A stretch of 64,000 nucleotides of DNA from Bradyrhizobium sp. AZCC 2262. Its GTDB lineage: Bacteria; Pseudomonadota; Alphaproteobacteria; Rhizobiales; Xanthobacteraceae. The stretch is from assembly GCF_036924535.1 (NCBI RefSeq), contig NZ_JAZHRT010000001.1:7502001-7566000 (forward strand), read 5' to 3'. How positions within the stretch are numbered: position 1 is the stretch's first letter; every line of letters begins with the position of its first letter. The position numbers were made by a program, and so were the translations under genes. Below are positions 16,910 to 24,679 of the stretch, one piece after another. The notes beneath the pieces were generated by a model. The model saw only the letters and a program-made list of their open reading frames with translations. It was not told the DNA's origin and made no database searches.

Positions 16910-17185
16910 GTGTATCGTCGCGCCGACCTTTGGCGGACCTTGGTGCTCGTTGTTGCGCTGTTGCTTACGGCGGTCTCAACGGGTGCTTTTGCGCGCGAGC
17001 TTCTTGTCCCCGATCCCCAAGAGGAGAGGAATCCGATCGGCCCGTTCCATTCCCGCCACTTCGCCGCGGAAAAGGAACCTCTCGAACATATCAAGACCGG
17101 TGCGGCCGATCTCAACCGTACCATCGTTGCATTGATCGGGACGATGCCACCGGTATTGATCGCGGGCCTTCGGAGAGTGGAGTGA
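16910..17185 (+). CDS. small exported protein, function unknown
   Basis: The frame encodes about 91 residues from a GTG at 16910, nine bases after AGGGGA; a TTG at 16859 would add 17 residues. The N terminus (YRRADLWRTLVLVVALLLTAVSTGAFARELLVPDP) is a signal peptide or membrane anchor, followed by a short polar region and a hydrophobic C-terminal stretch. I recognise no family. Its stop overlaps the start of the sensor kinase gene in a GTGA arrangement, so the two are probably translationally coupled and act together. Confidence 0.6.
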   Translation: MYRRADLWRTLVLVVALLLTAVSTGAFARELLVPDPQEERNPIGPFHSRHFAAEKEPLEHIKTGAADLNRTIVALIGTMPPVLIAGLRRVE

Positions 17186-19275
17186 ATTTGACCGGCGCAC
17201 CGCAACAGCACCGCGCAGCGGAACGGCCGGCGAGCTTCGCCGCGCGCGGCCGGTTTCGCGTGGTCCAGTGGCTGCGCGCGGTGCCGATCCGTTGGCGCAT
17301 CCTGTCGATCGCGGCATTGAATTCCGCCGTCGTCGTGGTGCTCGCCGTATTGATCTGGAACGGCTCCAACGTGCTGGGTTCGGCCTGGGATGACGTCCGG
17401 CAGGTGCGGGAGTCCGACAAGATCCTGGCGCTACTGGAAAGCGAAACCAGCCGGCTGCAGAACCTGATCCATCGCTACATCAACCAGCCGAGCCCCGAAC
17501 TGTTCGCCGAGATTCTGCTGCTGCGCGAAGCGGTGCTCGGCACCCTGACCACGCGCGCCACCAACGACCCGATGCTGTCGGGGTCGGTCGCGCGGCTCGA
17601 GCACGTCACCGACCGTTTCCTCAACGGCTTTGGCGAATTGCGCGCGGTGCAGGCCACCATCACCAAGACCTACGAGCAGCAGGTGATGGGCCCGGCCCGG
17701 GAAATGGCCGGGCTGTATTCGATCATCGAGGGCGCCACCGGGCATCGCGACGCGCAGATCTGGCCTGCGCTCGGAAGATCCCGCGAAGCGTTTACGGCCA
17801 TGCTGGTCGCCGCCAACGCCTATTATCTTTCGCCCGGCTCGGCCTCCGCCGAGGACGCCCGCCGGAATACCGAGACGATCGAGAAGACCATCCCCATCAT
17901 GACCGACCTCGCCGACAACGATCTGCAGCGGATGGCGCTGACGCGGCTGCAGGCGCGGACAGTGGCATTGCGCGAGGGCATGGCCAAATTGACCGAGCAG
18001 CTCGCGATCCGGACCGAATTGCTGCGCAACACCATCGATGCCAGCCAGGCCGAGGCCATCGGCGTCATCGACGAACTGTCGGTCAAGATGCGCCAGCGCG
18101 AGCAGAAGGCGCAGGAGACGTTCGACAGGACCCTGTCGGCCATCTCGCGCCGGGTGCTGTCGATCGCCGTGATGTTCCTCGGCATCATCCTGTCCGCCGG
18201 CGTCCTGATCGCGCTCTCGATCCGCCTGCCGCTGCAGCAGATCCTGGCGGCGATGCATGCGATCACCTCGGGTAATTACGATCGCAGCGTGCAGGGCACC
18301 ACCGCCAGGGACGAGGTCGGCGCCATGGCGCGCGCGGTGGAAGTCTTCCGCGAGAACGCCATCGCCAAGCGCAAGACCGAGGACGAACTGCGCGCGTCAA
18401 AGGAAAAGGCCGAGAGTGCGCTGCTCGAGCTCAACACCGCGCAGCAGAACCTGATCGACGCCGAACGGCTGGCCGCGCTCGGCGGGCTGGTCGCCGGCGT
18501 CGCCCATGAAGTGAACAACCCGATCGGCATCAGCCTGACGGTGGCGTCGAGCTTTGCGCGCCGCGCCGAAATGTTCGAATCCGAGTTGCGCAGCGAGCCG
18601 CTGCGCCGTTCCAAGCTCGACGAATTCGTCAAGATCTCGCGCGACGCAGCAGGGCAACTGGTGGCGAATCTGCACCGCGCCGGCGAGCTGATCCAGTCGT
18701 TCAAGCAGGTGGCGGTGGACCGCTCGCACGCCGAGCGCCGGCAATTCAACCTCAGCGAGGCCACCGACCAGATCGTCGCCAGCCTGAAGCCGGTGCTGAA
18801 GAAGGCGGCGATCACGCTGTCGGTGGACGTGCCGGAAGGGCTTTTCATCGACGGCTATCCCGGCTCTTACGGCCAGATATTAACCAATCTCTTCCTCAAC
18901 GCCGCCAACCATGCCTTTGCCGACGGCCGTTCCGGGGCGATCACGATATCGGCGCGGGCGCGCGGCAGCGACGATGTCGAGATCATTTTTGCCGATAACG
19001 GGGCCGGAATGACGCCGGACGTGCAGCGGCAGGCATTCGACCCCTTCTTTACGACGCGCCGCAACGAAGGCGGTACCGGACTGGGCTTGCATATCGTCTA
19101 TAATCTTGTCACTCAACAGCTCGGCGGCCGGATGATGCTGGAGTCAAGGCTGGGACAAGGCACCACATTCCGCATTATCATGCCTAAAGTCGCCAAGGGC
19201 GAACCCACGATTACAGACCAGACAGCAGCCGACGGAACCTCTCAATGGCCGAACAGGACGATGTCCTCCACCTGA
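17182..19275 (+). CDS. membrane sensor histidine kinase with HAMP domain
   Basis: The 697-residue kinase starts at GTG 17182, with GGAG upstream and a four-base overlap with the preceding gene. Two membrane helices (about residues 40-60 and 323-345) bound a helical periplasmic sensor region of about 260 residues. HAMP (MHAITSGNYDRSVQGTTARDEVGAMARAVEVF), a coiled coil, HisKA with His442 in GVAHEVNNPIG and an HATPase with DNGAGMTPD and GGTGLGLHIVYN follow. It likely passes a periplasmic signal to the receiver proteins encoded next. The divergent UgpB-like protein is a candidate ligand carrier. A 31-base overlap with the following gene shows tight coupling. Confidence 0.9.
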   Translation: MNLTGAPQQHRAAERPASFAARGRFRVVQWLRAVPIRWRILSIAALNSAVVVVLAVLIWNGSNVLGSAWDDVRQVRESDKILALLESETSRLQNLIHRYINQPSPELFAEILLLREAVLGTLTTRATNDPMLSGSVARLEHVTDRFLNGFGELRAVQATITKTYEQQVMGPAREMAGLYSIIEGATGHRDAQIWPALGRSREAFTAMLVAANAYYLSPGSASAEDARRNTETIEKTIPIMTDLADNDLQRMALTRLQARTVALREGMAKLTEQLAIRTELLRNTIDASQAEAIGVIDELSVKMRQREQKAQETFDRTLSAISRRVLSIAVMFLGIILSAGVLIALSIRLPLQQILAAMHAITSGNYDRSVQGTTARDEVGAMARAVEVFRENAIAKRKTEDELRASKEKAESALLELNTAQQNLIDAERLAALGGLVAGVAHEVNNPIGISLTVASSFARRAEMFESELRSEPLRRSKLDEFVKISRDAAGQLVANLHRAGELIQSFKQVAVDRSHAERRQFNLSEATDQIVASLKPVLKKAAITLSVDVPEGLFIDGYPGSYGQILTNLFLNAANHAFADGRSGAITISARARGSDDVEIIFADNGAGMTPDVQRQAFDPFFTTRRNEGGTGLGLHIVYNLVTQQLGGRMMLESRLGQGTTFRIIMPKVAKGEPTITDQTAADGTSQWPNRTMSST

Positions 19276-20990
19276 TCGACGATACCGGGACCGTTCCGGA
19301 GGACTCGTCCGCCCGCAAATGGAAGATCGCCGTCATCGACGACGATGCCGCGGTGCACGAGGGCACCCGCTTTGCGCTGAGCGACTACAATCTCCACGGC
19401 GCGACACTGGAAATCCTGTCGGCCTATTCCGCGGCCGAAGGCCGCACCTTGATGCGCAACAATCCCGACGTCGCTGCCGTGCTGCTCGACGTCATCATGG
19501 AAACCGACGTCGCGGGCCTGGACCTCGTCGAATACATCCGCAACGAGCTCAAGAACGAAACCGTCCGCATCATCCTGCGCACCGGCCAGCCGGGGCAAGC
19601 GCCCGAGCGCCGCGTCATCGTCCAGTACGACATCAACGACTACAAGGCCAAGACCGAGCTCACGGCCGACAAGCTGTTCACCTCGCTCACGGCGGCGCTG
19701 CGCAGCTACCAGCAGCTCGAGCGCATGGTGCAGACCAGGCGCGGGCTTGAAATCATCATCGACGCCGCCTCGACGCTCTATGACTTCAAATCGATGCAGC
19801 GCCTTGCGGAAGGCGTGCTGACGCAGCTCGCCTCGCTGCTCAATGTCGACTGCGCCGGCATCCTGGTGCTGCGCGACGACGGCGCCGCGGGGAGCGAATT
19901 CTCGGTGCTGGCGGGCTCGGGCTGCTACAGCCGCTTCATCGGCACCACCAGTTCCAAGGCGCTCGATCCGGATTTGCGACAGATGGTGGAAGCCGCCTTC
20001 CTGCGCCGCAAGAACGAATTCGCCGACCACCGCAGCGTGCTTTATCTGCGCACCGGAAGCGGCCGCGAAGTGGTGGTGCTGCTGCAGGCCGAGCGCCAGC
20101 TCTCCGACACCGACCGCGCGCTGGTCGAGATTTTCTCCAGCCGACTGTCGATCGCGTTCGACAACGTCATCCTCTACCGGCAACTGCACGAGGCCAATAC
20201 CCAGCTCGAGGACCGCGTCGCCCAGCGCACCCGCGCGCTGATGCAGGCCAACCGAAGGCTTTCGGCGCAGTGGCTGCGGCTGCAGCGCGCCAACGGCTTC
20301 AAGAACGAAATTCTCGGCACCGTCGCGCATGATTTGAAGAACCCGCTCGGCGTGATCCTCGGCCGTACCGAAATGCTGACCGAACTGATCGGCGCCGGTT
20401 CGCCCAGGGAGAACGTCACCGCCCAGGTCGAGCATATCAGGGACGCCACCAAGCGCCTGACCTCGATGGTCGATCACCTGATTTCGGATGCGATGGCGGA
20501 TGCCTTCGACATCACGATCCGCCGCGAACCGGTCGATGTCGCAGCGCTGGTCGCCGAGGTTGCCGATTCCAACCTGCCCTCGGCCGTCAACAAGCAGCAG
20601 ACCATTAGCGTGTCGGCGCCGCCGAATATCGTCACCATGTGCGATACCGACCGGATCCGCGAGGCGATCGACAACCTCTTCAGCAACGCCATCAAATATT
20701 CTCCGATCGGCGGCAAGATCACGGTGGCCGTCACCCATGAGGGTGGCGACACGGTGATCCGCATCGCCGACCAGGGCGCCGGGCTTTCGCCGGAGGATCT
20801 CGGCCGGCTGTTCGGCCGCTTCCAGCGGCTTTCGGCCAAGCCCACCGCCGGCGAAAGTTCGACCGGCCTCGGCCTGTCGATCGTCAAACGTATCATCGAC
20901 ATGCATGGCGGCCATGTGACCGCAGAGAGCGCCGGCCCCGGACAGGGCTCGACGTTTACCGTTAGACTGCCTGCGACAGAGACGACATGA
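19245..20990 (+). CDS. receiver-DUF3369-histidine kinase hybrid
   Basis: The 581-residue soluble protein has an N-terminal receiver with acidic pocket VIDDD (31-34) and phospho-acceptor Asp82 in LLDVIM, a GAF-like DUF3369 domain (about 165-325), a coiled coil, HisKA with His362 in TVAHDLKNPLG and an HATPase with DQGAGLSPEDLG and STGLGLSIVKR. Such proteins receive phosphate from one kinase and signal through their own transmitter, so this is probably the middle element of a relay from the membrane kinase to the OmpR-type regulator. It overlaps both neighbours (31 and 4 bases). Confidence 0.9.
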   Translation: MAEQDDVLHLIDDTGTVPEDSSARKWKIAVIDDDAAVHEGTRFALSDYNLHGATLEILSAYSAAEGRTLMRNNPDVAAVLLDVIMETDVAGLDLVEYIRNELKNETVRIILRTGQPGQAPERRVIVQYDINDYKAKTELTADKLFTSLTAALRSYQQLERMVQTRRGLEIIIDAASTLYDFKSMQRLAEGVLTQLASLLNVDCAGILVLRDDGAAGSEFSVLAGSGCYSRFIGTTSSKALDPDLRQMVEAAFLRRKNEFADHRSVLYLRTGSGREVVVLLQAERQLSDTDRALVEIFSSRLSIAFDNVILYRQLHEANTQLEDRVAQRTRALMQANRRLSAQWLRLQRANGFKNEILGTVAHDLKNPLGVILGRTEMLTELIGAGSPRENVTAQVEHIRDATKRLTSMVDHLISDAMADAFDITIRREPVDVAALVAEVADSNLPSAVNKQQTISVSAPPNIVTMCDTDRIREAIDNLFSNAIKYSPIGGKITVAVTHEGGDTVIRIADQGAGLSPEDLGRLFGRFQRLSAKPTAGESSTGLGLSIVKRIIDMHGGHVTAESAGPGQGSTFTVRLPATETT

Positions 20991-21727
20991 CCCAGAACCC
21001 GCACATCTTCATTGTCGACGACGAGGCGCCGGCCCGCGAGATGGTCGGCGATTACCTCAAAATGCACGGTTTCGGCGTCACGCTGTGCGATGGCGGAAAA
21101 AGCCTGCGCAAGGAGATCGAGACCAGCGTGCCCGACCTCGTCGTGCTCGACCTCAACATGCCCGAGGAAGACGGGCTTTCGATCATCAGAGACCTGAAGA
21201 GCCGCATCAACGTTCCCGTCATCATGCTGACGGCGACGGCGAGCCCGATCGACCGCGTCGTCGGCCTCGAACTCGGCGCCGACGACTACATCGCAAAACC
21301 CTGCGAATTGCGCGAACTGATGGCGCGCATCCGCTCGGTGCTTCGCCGCAGTACGCCGGCCAAGGCGGCTGCGGCGCCTGAGGCTGCGGCGGCGAAGGCG
21401 GTGAAGGAACAGCTGGTGCGGTTCGGCACCAAATGGCTCGACCTCGAAGCCCAGGCGCTGCGCGACGACGAAGGCAACGAGCATCCGCTGACGGCGTCCG
21501 AATTCGGCCTCTTGAAAGTGTTCGCGGCCAATCCCAAACGCGTGTTGTCGCGCGAGCGGCTGCTCGAGTTGGCCAATGCGCGCGACGCCGAAGCGTTCGA
21601 CCGCGCGGTTGACCTGCGCATCATGCGCATCCGCCGCAAGATCGAGATCGACCCGACCAAGCCGGCGGTCATTCGCACGATCAGAGGCGGCGGCTATCTT
21701 TTCTCGCCGACAGGCGAGAAGGGTTAG
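20987..21727 (+). CDS. OmpR-family response regulator
   Basis: The 246-residue protein has a receiver with Asp55 (VVLDLNMPEEDG), the switch Thr in MLTATAS and Lys in IAKPCELREL, an Ala-rich linker (about 125-140) and a C-terminal winged helix (LTASEFGLLKVFAANPKRVLSRERLLEL ... TIRGGGYLFSP). It should bind DNA when phosphorylated by the upstream kinases. The ATG overlaps the previous stop (ATGA). It is the last gene of the operon; a dispersed repeat follows directly. Targets are unknown; the intergenic region before ugpB and the operon is a plausible one. Confidence 0.93.
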   Translation: MTQNPHIFIVDDEAPAREMVGDYLKMHGFGVTLCDGGKSLRKEIETSVPDLVVLDLNMPEEDGLSIIRDLKSRINVPVIMLTATASPIDRVVGLELGADDYIAKPCELRELMARIRSVLRRSTPAKAAAAPEAAAAKAVKEQLVRFGTKWLDLEAQALRDDEGNEHPLTASEFGLLKVFAANPKRVLSRERLLELANARDAEAFDRAVDLRIMRIRRKIEIDPTKPAVIRTIRGGGYLFSPTGEKG

Positions 21728-21734
21728 CGACCTC

Positions 21735-21868
21735 CGTCGTCCCTGCGAACGCGGGGACCCATACGCCGCGGCGGTAATAATTGACACGCCGTGGTAGACG
21801 TTATTTCCAAACTACAACGCGCTGTGGTTATGGGTCCCGGATCGCGCTTCGCTTGTCCGGGACGACGG
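21735..21868. repeat. palindromic intergenic repeat (CGTCGTCCCTGCGAA...GGGACCCATA family)
   Basis: The ends CGTCGTCCCTGCGAACGCGGGGACCCATA and TATGGGTCCCGGATCG...TCCGGGACGACGG are inverted copies. Related elements lie at 33060-33180 and 52057-52230. It fills the first part of the 358-base gap before the ECF sigma gene. Confidence 0.8.
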
Positions 21869-21963
21869 GATTCGTTCCAACGCCCGAATTCCTATCCCTT
21901 CCAATTTTCCGCATATTGAAATTACTGGCCTTTTACCCCCGAATGTTTCGTCGCAGGCACCCC

Positions 21964-22079
21964 GACGAAACAATTCTCCCCTGCACGAAACCATTTTTCC
22001 CTTTTGGTGCAGACATCCCGAAACCGAGCCTAACTAACAATTCTCCCAACGAAACGCCGTCTGGCGTCGGAATTGGGAG
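21964..22079 (+). promoter_or_regulatory. structured leader of the ECF sigma gene with the ribosome-binding site in a hairpin
   Basis: CTCCCAA (22043-22049) pairs perfectly with TTGGGAG (22073-22079), the ribosome-binding site of the gene starting at 22086. An inner stem ACGCC-GTCT-GGCGT (22054-22067) closes the structure. Upstream, the 12-mer AACAATTCTCCC at 21969-21980 is repeated at 22036-22047, giving a second possible anti-SD partner. This would allow translational control by temperature or by a trans-acting factor; function is inferred. Confidence 0.5.
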
Positions 22080-22085
22080 CCTGTC

Positions 22086-22697
22086 ATGTCGAACGTCGTC
22101 GCCATCAACGCCGCAGCCAAGAAGTCGATTGCCGCCGCCCGCGCGACATCCGATGAAATGCTGCTGCAGAGTATTGCCAAGGGCGACCGCACGGCGATGC
22201 ATGTACTTTACTCGCGTCATAACGTCCGCGTTTACCGCTTCGTGCTGCGCATGGTGCGCGATACGACCATGGCGGAAGACCTTGTCAGCCAGGTGTTCCT
22301 CGACGTGTGGCGGACCGCCAGCCATTTCGAGGGCCGCTCGCAGGTTTCGACCTGGCTGCTGTCGATTGCCCGCTTCAAGGCGCTGACCGCGCTGCGCCAG
22401 CGCAAGCATGAGGACATCGAGCAGGACGACGTGCTGGAGATCGCCGATGAGGCCGACACGCCGGAAGCCTCGCTCGATCGCAGCAACACCAAGGCAATCC
22501 TGCGCGCCTGCGTCGCCAAGCTGTCGCCGGCCCATCGCGAGATCATCAACCTGGTCTACTACCACGAGAAGTCGGTGGAAGAGGCCGGCGCGATCATCGG
22601 TATTCCCCAGAGCACGGTGAAGACGCGGATGTTCTATGCCCGCAAACAATTGGCCGAGCTGCTTAAGGGCGCCGGCGTGGACAGCCTCGCCGCATAA
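22086..22697 (+). CDS. ECF RNA polymerase sigma factor
   Basis: The 203-residue protein has sigma region 2 (HVLYSRHNVRVYRFVLRMVRDTTMAEDLVSQVFLDVWRTASHFEGRSQVSTWLLSIARFKALTALRQRK) and region 4 (LSPAHREIINLVYYHEKSVEEAGAIIGIPQSTVKTRMFYARKQLAELL). An extra basic N-terminal segment of about 25 residues precedes region 2. It directs RNA polymerase to stress-type promoters. No anti-sigma factor is recognisable next to it; the next gene encodes a small exported protein. The ribosome-binding site (GGGAG) lies within a predicted hairpin. Confidence 0.92.
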   Translation: MSNVVAINAAAKKSIAAARATSDEMLLQSIAKGDRTAMHVLYSRHNVRVYRFVLRMVRDTTMAEDLVSQVFLDVWRTASHFEGRSQVSTWLLSIARFKALTALRQRKHEDIEQDDVLEIADEADTPEASLDRSNTKAILRACVAKLSPAHREIINLVYYHEKSVEEAGAIIGIPQSTVKTRMFYARKQLAELLKGAGVDSLAA

Positions 22698-22871
22698 ATA
22701 AACGTTATTTCAATGGGTTATATCAATATCGGGAGCAAGAAATCGGGTCGATTTCGACGGACAAAGATTACCTCCGATGAAACAAATGAAACAAATCATG
22801 ACATCCCCCGGAAAAACTCACCCCCTATAACGACCATCAACGCAACGCCAACGCCGAACAGGAGAGCGAAC

Positions 22872-23072
22872 ATGCTGAAGCCGTCCTTCCGCCTTTTCAT
22901 CGTTCCGCTCGGCGCCGTCGCAACCCTGGCCACCCTGTCGGCCCAGAACGTGCAGCCCCGCGCCCACCGCGACTCTGGTTCGACGTTTGTGCGTGAACAG
23001 GTGGTGGATTGCGGCACCAGGAATCCCAAGGAGGTCTGCGTGATCTCCTACGACAGCGAGACCCCCCGCTGA
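22872..23072 (+). CDS. small exported protein, function unknown
   Basis: The ATG at 22872 follows GGAG at seven bases and gives 66 residues. MLKPSFRLFIVPLGAVATLATLSAQ is a signal peptide or anchor; the mature part has two cysteines (VVDCGTRNPKEVCVISYD). An upstream in-frame extension to 22713 lacks a ribosome-binding site. It lies 174 bases after the ECF sigma gene and before a strong hairpin terminator, so the two may form one unit. I recognise no family. Confidence 0.65.
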   Translation: MLKPSFRLFIVPLGAVATLATLSAQNVQPRAHRDSGSTFVREQVVDCGTRNPKEVCVISYDSETPR

Positions 23073-23130
23073 ATTTCCAGCCTCTCAAGTTCTGGGCCTC
23101 CCAAGTTCTGGACCTCCAAGTAACCTCCAA

Positions 23131-23172
23131 CGACCCGGCCGGGATGCCCCCCAGCCGGGTCGCTCTGCTTTT
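23131..23172 (+). terminator. rho-independent-type terminator
   Basis: CGACCCGGC (23131-23139) and GCCGGGTCG (23154-23162) form a perfect nine-pair stem with a 14-base loop, followed by a T-rich stretch. It closes the sigma-factor/small-protein unit. Just upstream, CAAGTTCTGG(G/A)CCTCC is repeated twice in tandem (about 23086-23119). Confidence 0.7.
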
Positions 23173-23321
23173 GGCGCCTGATTTCGTGTGCATCGTGAGA
23201 AAAAGTCTCACAGAGACGTGACGCCTCCCGGGCGGCCCCGCGCGTAACGCCCTGCCCCATCACCGCGAATTTCATCAGGCACCCGGCAATGTCGCGCCGG
23301 GACCGGCGGTGGACGCTTTCG

Positions 23322-24011
23322 ATGCTCAATCTCGTTCTCGCGCTGCTCGCAGGCGTCGTCACCGTGACCGCCCCTTGCACGCTGCCGATGCTGCCGATCC
23401 TCCTCGGGGCATCGGTCGGCCAGACCGGCAAGGCGCGGCCGGCGATGATCGCGCTCGGCTTTGTGATGTCATTCTCGATGGTGGCATTGCTGCTGAGTGC
23501 GATCACGCGCGTGTTCGATTTCGATCCCAATCATCTGCGAAACGCCGCGGCGATCGTTCTGATCGGCTTCGGATTGCTGATGATCTGGCCGGCGCCGTTC
23601 GAGTGGCTCTCGATCCGGATCGGCGCTTTCACCGGCCATTCGACCGCTTCCCGTCGGGGCCTGACCGGTGGCTTCGTTCTGGGCACGACGCTCGGCCTGG
23701 TCTGGACGCCATGTGCTGGGCCGGTACTGGGCTCAATCCTGACTGTCATCGCCACCTCGAAAGACACCGCCTGGGCGAGCCTGCTGCTCGTCGCCTACGC
23801 GATCGGCGCCGCGCTGCCGATGCTCGCCATCGCCTATGGCGGACAGGCTGTCACCACCCGCGTTCGCAGCGTCGCGCGGATCGCGCAGCGGCTGCAGCAG
23901 GGGTTCGGCGTCGTCGTCATCGCCTTCGCGCTGCTCTCATACTTCCAGTACGACACGCTGATCGTGGCGTGGCTCACCGGATTTTACCCCAACGGCCAGA
24001 TCGGCCTCTGA
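23322..24011 (+). CDS. ccdA: CcdA-type thiol-disulfide membrane transporter
   Basis: The product (about 229 residues from ATG 23322; an in-frame ATG at 23289 would add 11) has six predicted membrane helices and the two redox cysteines of the CcdA/DsbD core in TAPCTLPMLPILLG and VWTPCAGPVLGS. It moves reducing equivalents from cytoplasmic thioredoxin to periplasmic thiol proteins. The next gene encodes a periplasmic thioredoxin-like protein, its natural partner. In some bacteria this pair (SoxV/SoxW) keeps SoxYZ reduced; a sox cluster lies 20 kb away, but the link is inference, and cytochrome c maturation is an equal possibility. Confidence 0.87.
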   Translation: MLNLVLALLAGVVTVTAPCTLPMLPILLGASVGQTGKARPAMIALGFVMSFSMVALLLSAITRVFDFDPNHLRNAAAIVLIGFGLLMIWPAPFEWLSIRIGAFTGHSTASRRGLTGGFVLGTTLGLVWTPCAGPVLGSILTVIATSKDTAWASLLLVAYAIGAALPMLAIAYGGQAVTTRVRSVARIAQRLQQGFGVVVIAFALLSYFQYDTLIVAWLTGFYPNGQIGL

Positions 24012-24028
24012 CCCCAATGGAGACTGCC

Positions 24029-24595
24029 ATGAACTTGCGCTCGCTCGCCGCATCCGCCGCCATCGTTGCCGTTTCTCTCGCAGGCTCAGCGATACCCGCC
24101 TTCAGTGGCGACGCGCCACGCGCGCCGGAAACGCCGTTCGCGGTCGCCGCGACGCAGGCCACCGCGCCCGATTTCACCGGCCTCGGCAACTGGTTCAACT
24201 CAGCGCCGCTCAAACTGGCCGATCTGCGCGGCAAGGTCGTGCTTGTGAATTTCTGGACCTATGGCTGCGTCAACTGCGTCAACACGCTGCCGCACGTCAC
24301 GGCCCTTTACGCCAAATACAAGGACCGTGGCTTCGTCGTGGTCGGCATCCACACGCCGGAATTCCCGTTCGAGCGCTCCGCCTCCAACGTGCAGGCCGCA
24401 CTGAAGCGGCACGGCATCACTTACCCGGTGGCGCAGGACAATGATTCGCAGACCTGGAACGCCTACCGCAACCGCTATTGGCCGGCGCAATATATCGTCG
24501 ACCAGAACGGAAAGATCGTGTTCCAGCACGATGGCGAGGGCAAGTATGAACAGATAGAGCGCACGGTCGCCGGGCTCCTGAACGCCGCGAGTTGA
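24029..24595 (+). CDS. periplasmic thioredoxin-like protein (TlpA/DipZ C-terminal type)
   Basis: The 188-residue protein has a signal peptide (cleavage near AFSGDA), then a thioredoxin fold with the active site in VNFWTYGCVNCVNTLPHV and the cis-proline region YWPAQYIVDQNGKIVFQHDGEG. The NFWTYxCxNCxxTLPH signature is typical of proteins paired with CcdA or fused to it in DipZ. The ATG at 24029 has GGAG at six bases; another ATG at 24017 is less well placed. It follows ccdA by 17 bases and probably receives electrons from it. Confidence 0.9.
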   Translation: MNLRSLAASAAIVAVSLAGSAIPAFSGDAPRAPETPFAVAATQATAPDFTGLGNWFNSAPLKLADLRGKVVLVNFWTYGCVNCVNTLPHVTALYAKYKDRGFVVVGIHTPEFPFERSASNVQAALKRHGITYPVAQDNDSQTWNAYRNRYWPAQYIVDQNGKIVFQHDGEGKYEQIERTVAGLLNAAS

Positions 24596-24679
24596 GATCA
24601 AGCAACTCAGGCCTGCCGCATTTCAGCCGCACACTGCCGCTTGATGTGACCACGGCGGTCGCGATGCTCGCCGCTGGCG

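Noticed and set aside
19242..20915. 557-codon open frame antisense to the hybrid kinase
   Set aside because: Histidine- and arginine-rich translation typical of antisense frames; the plus strand encodes a complete kinase.
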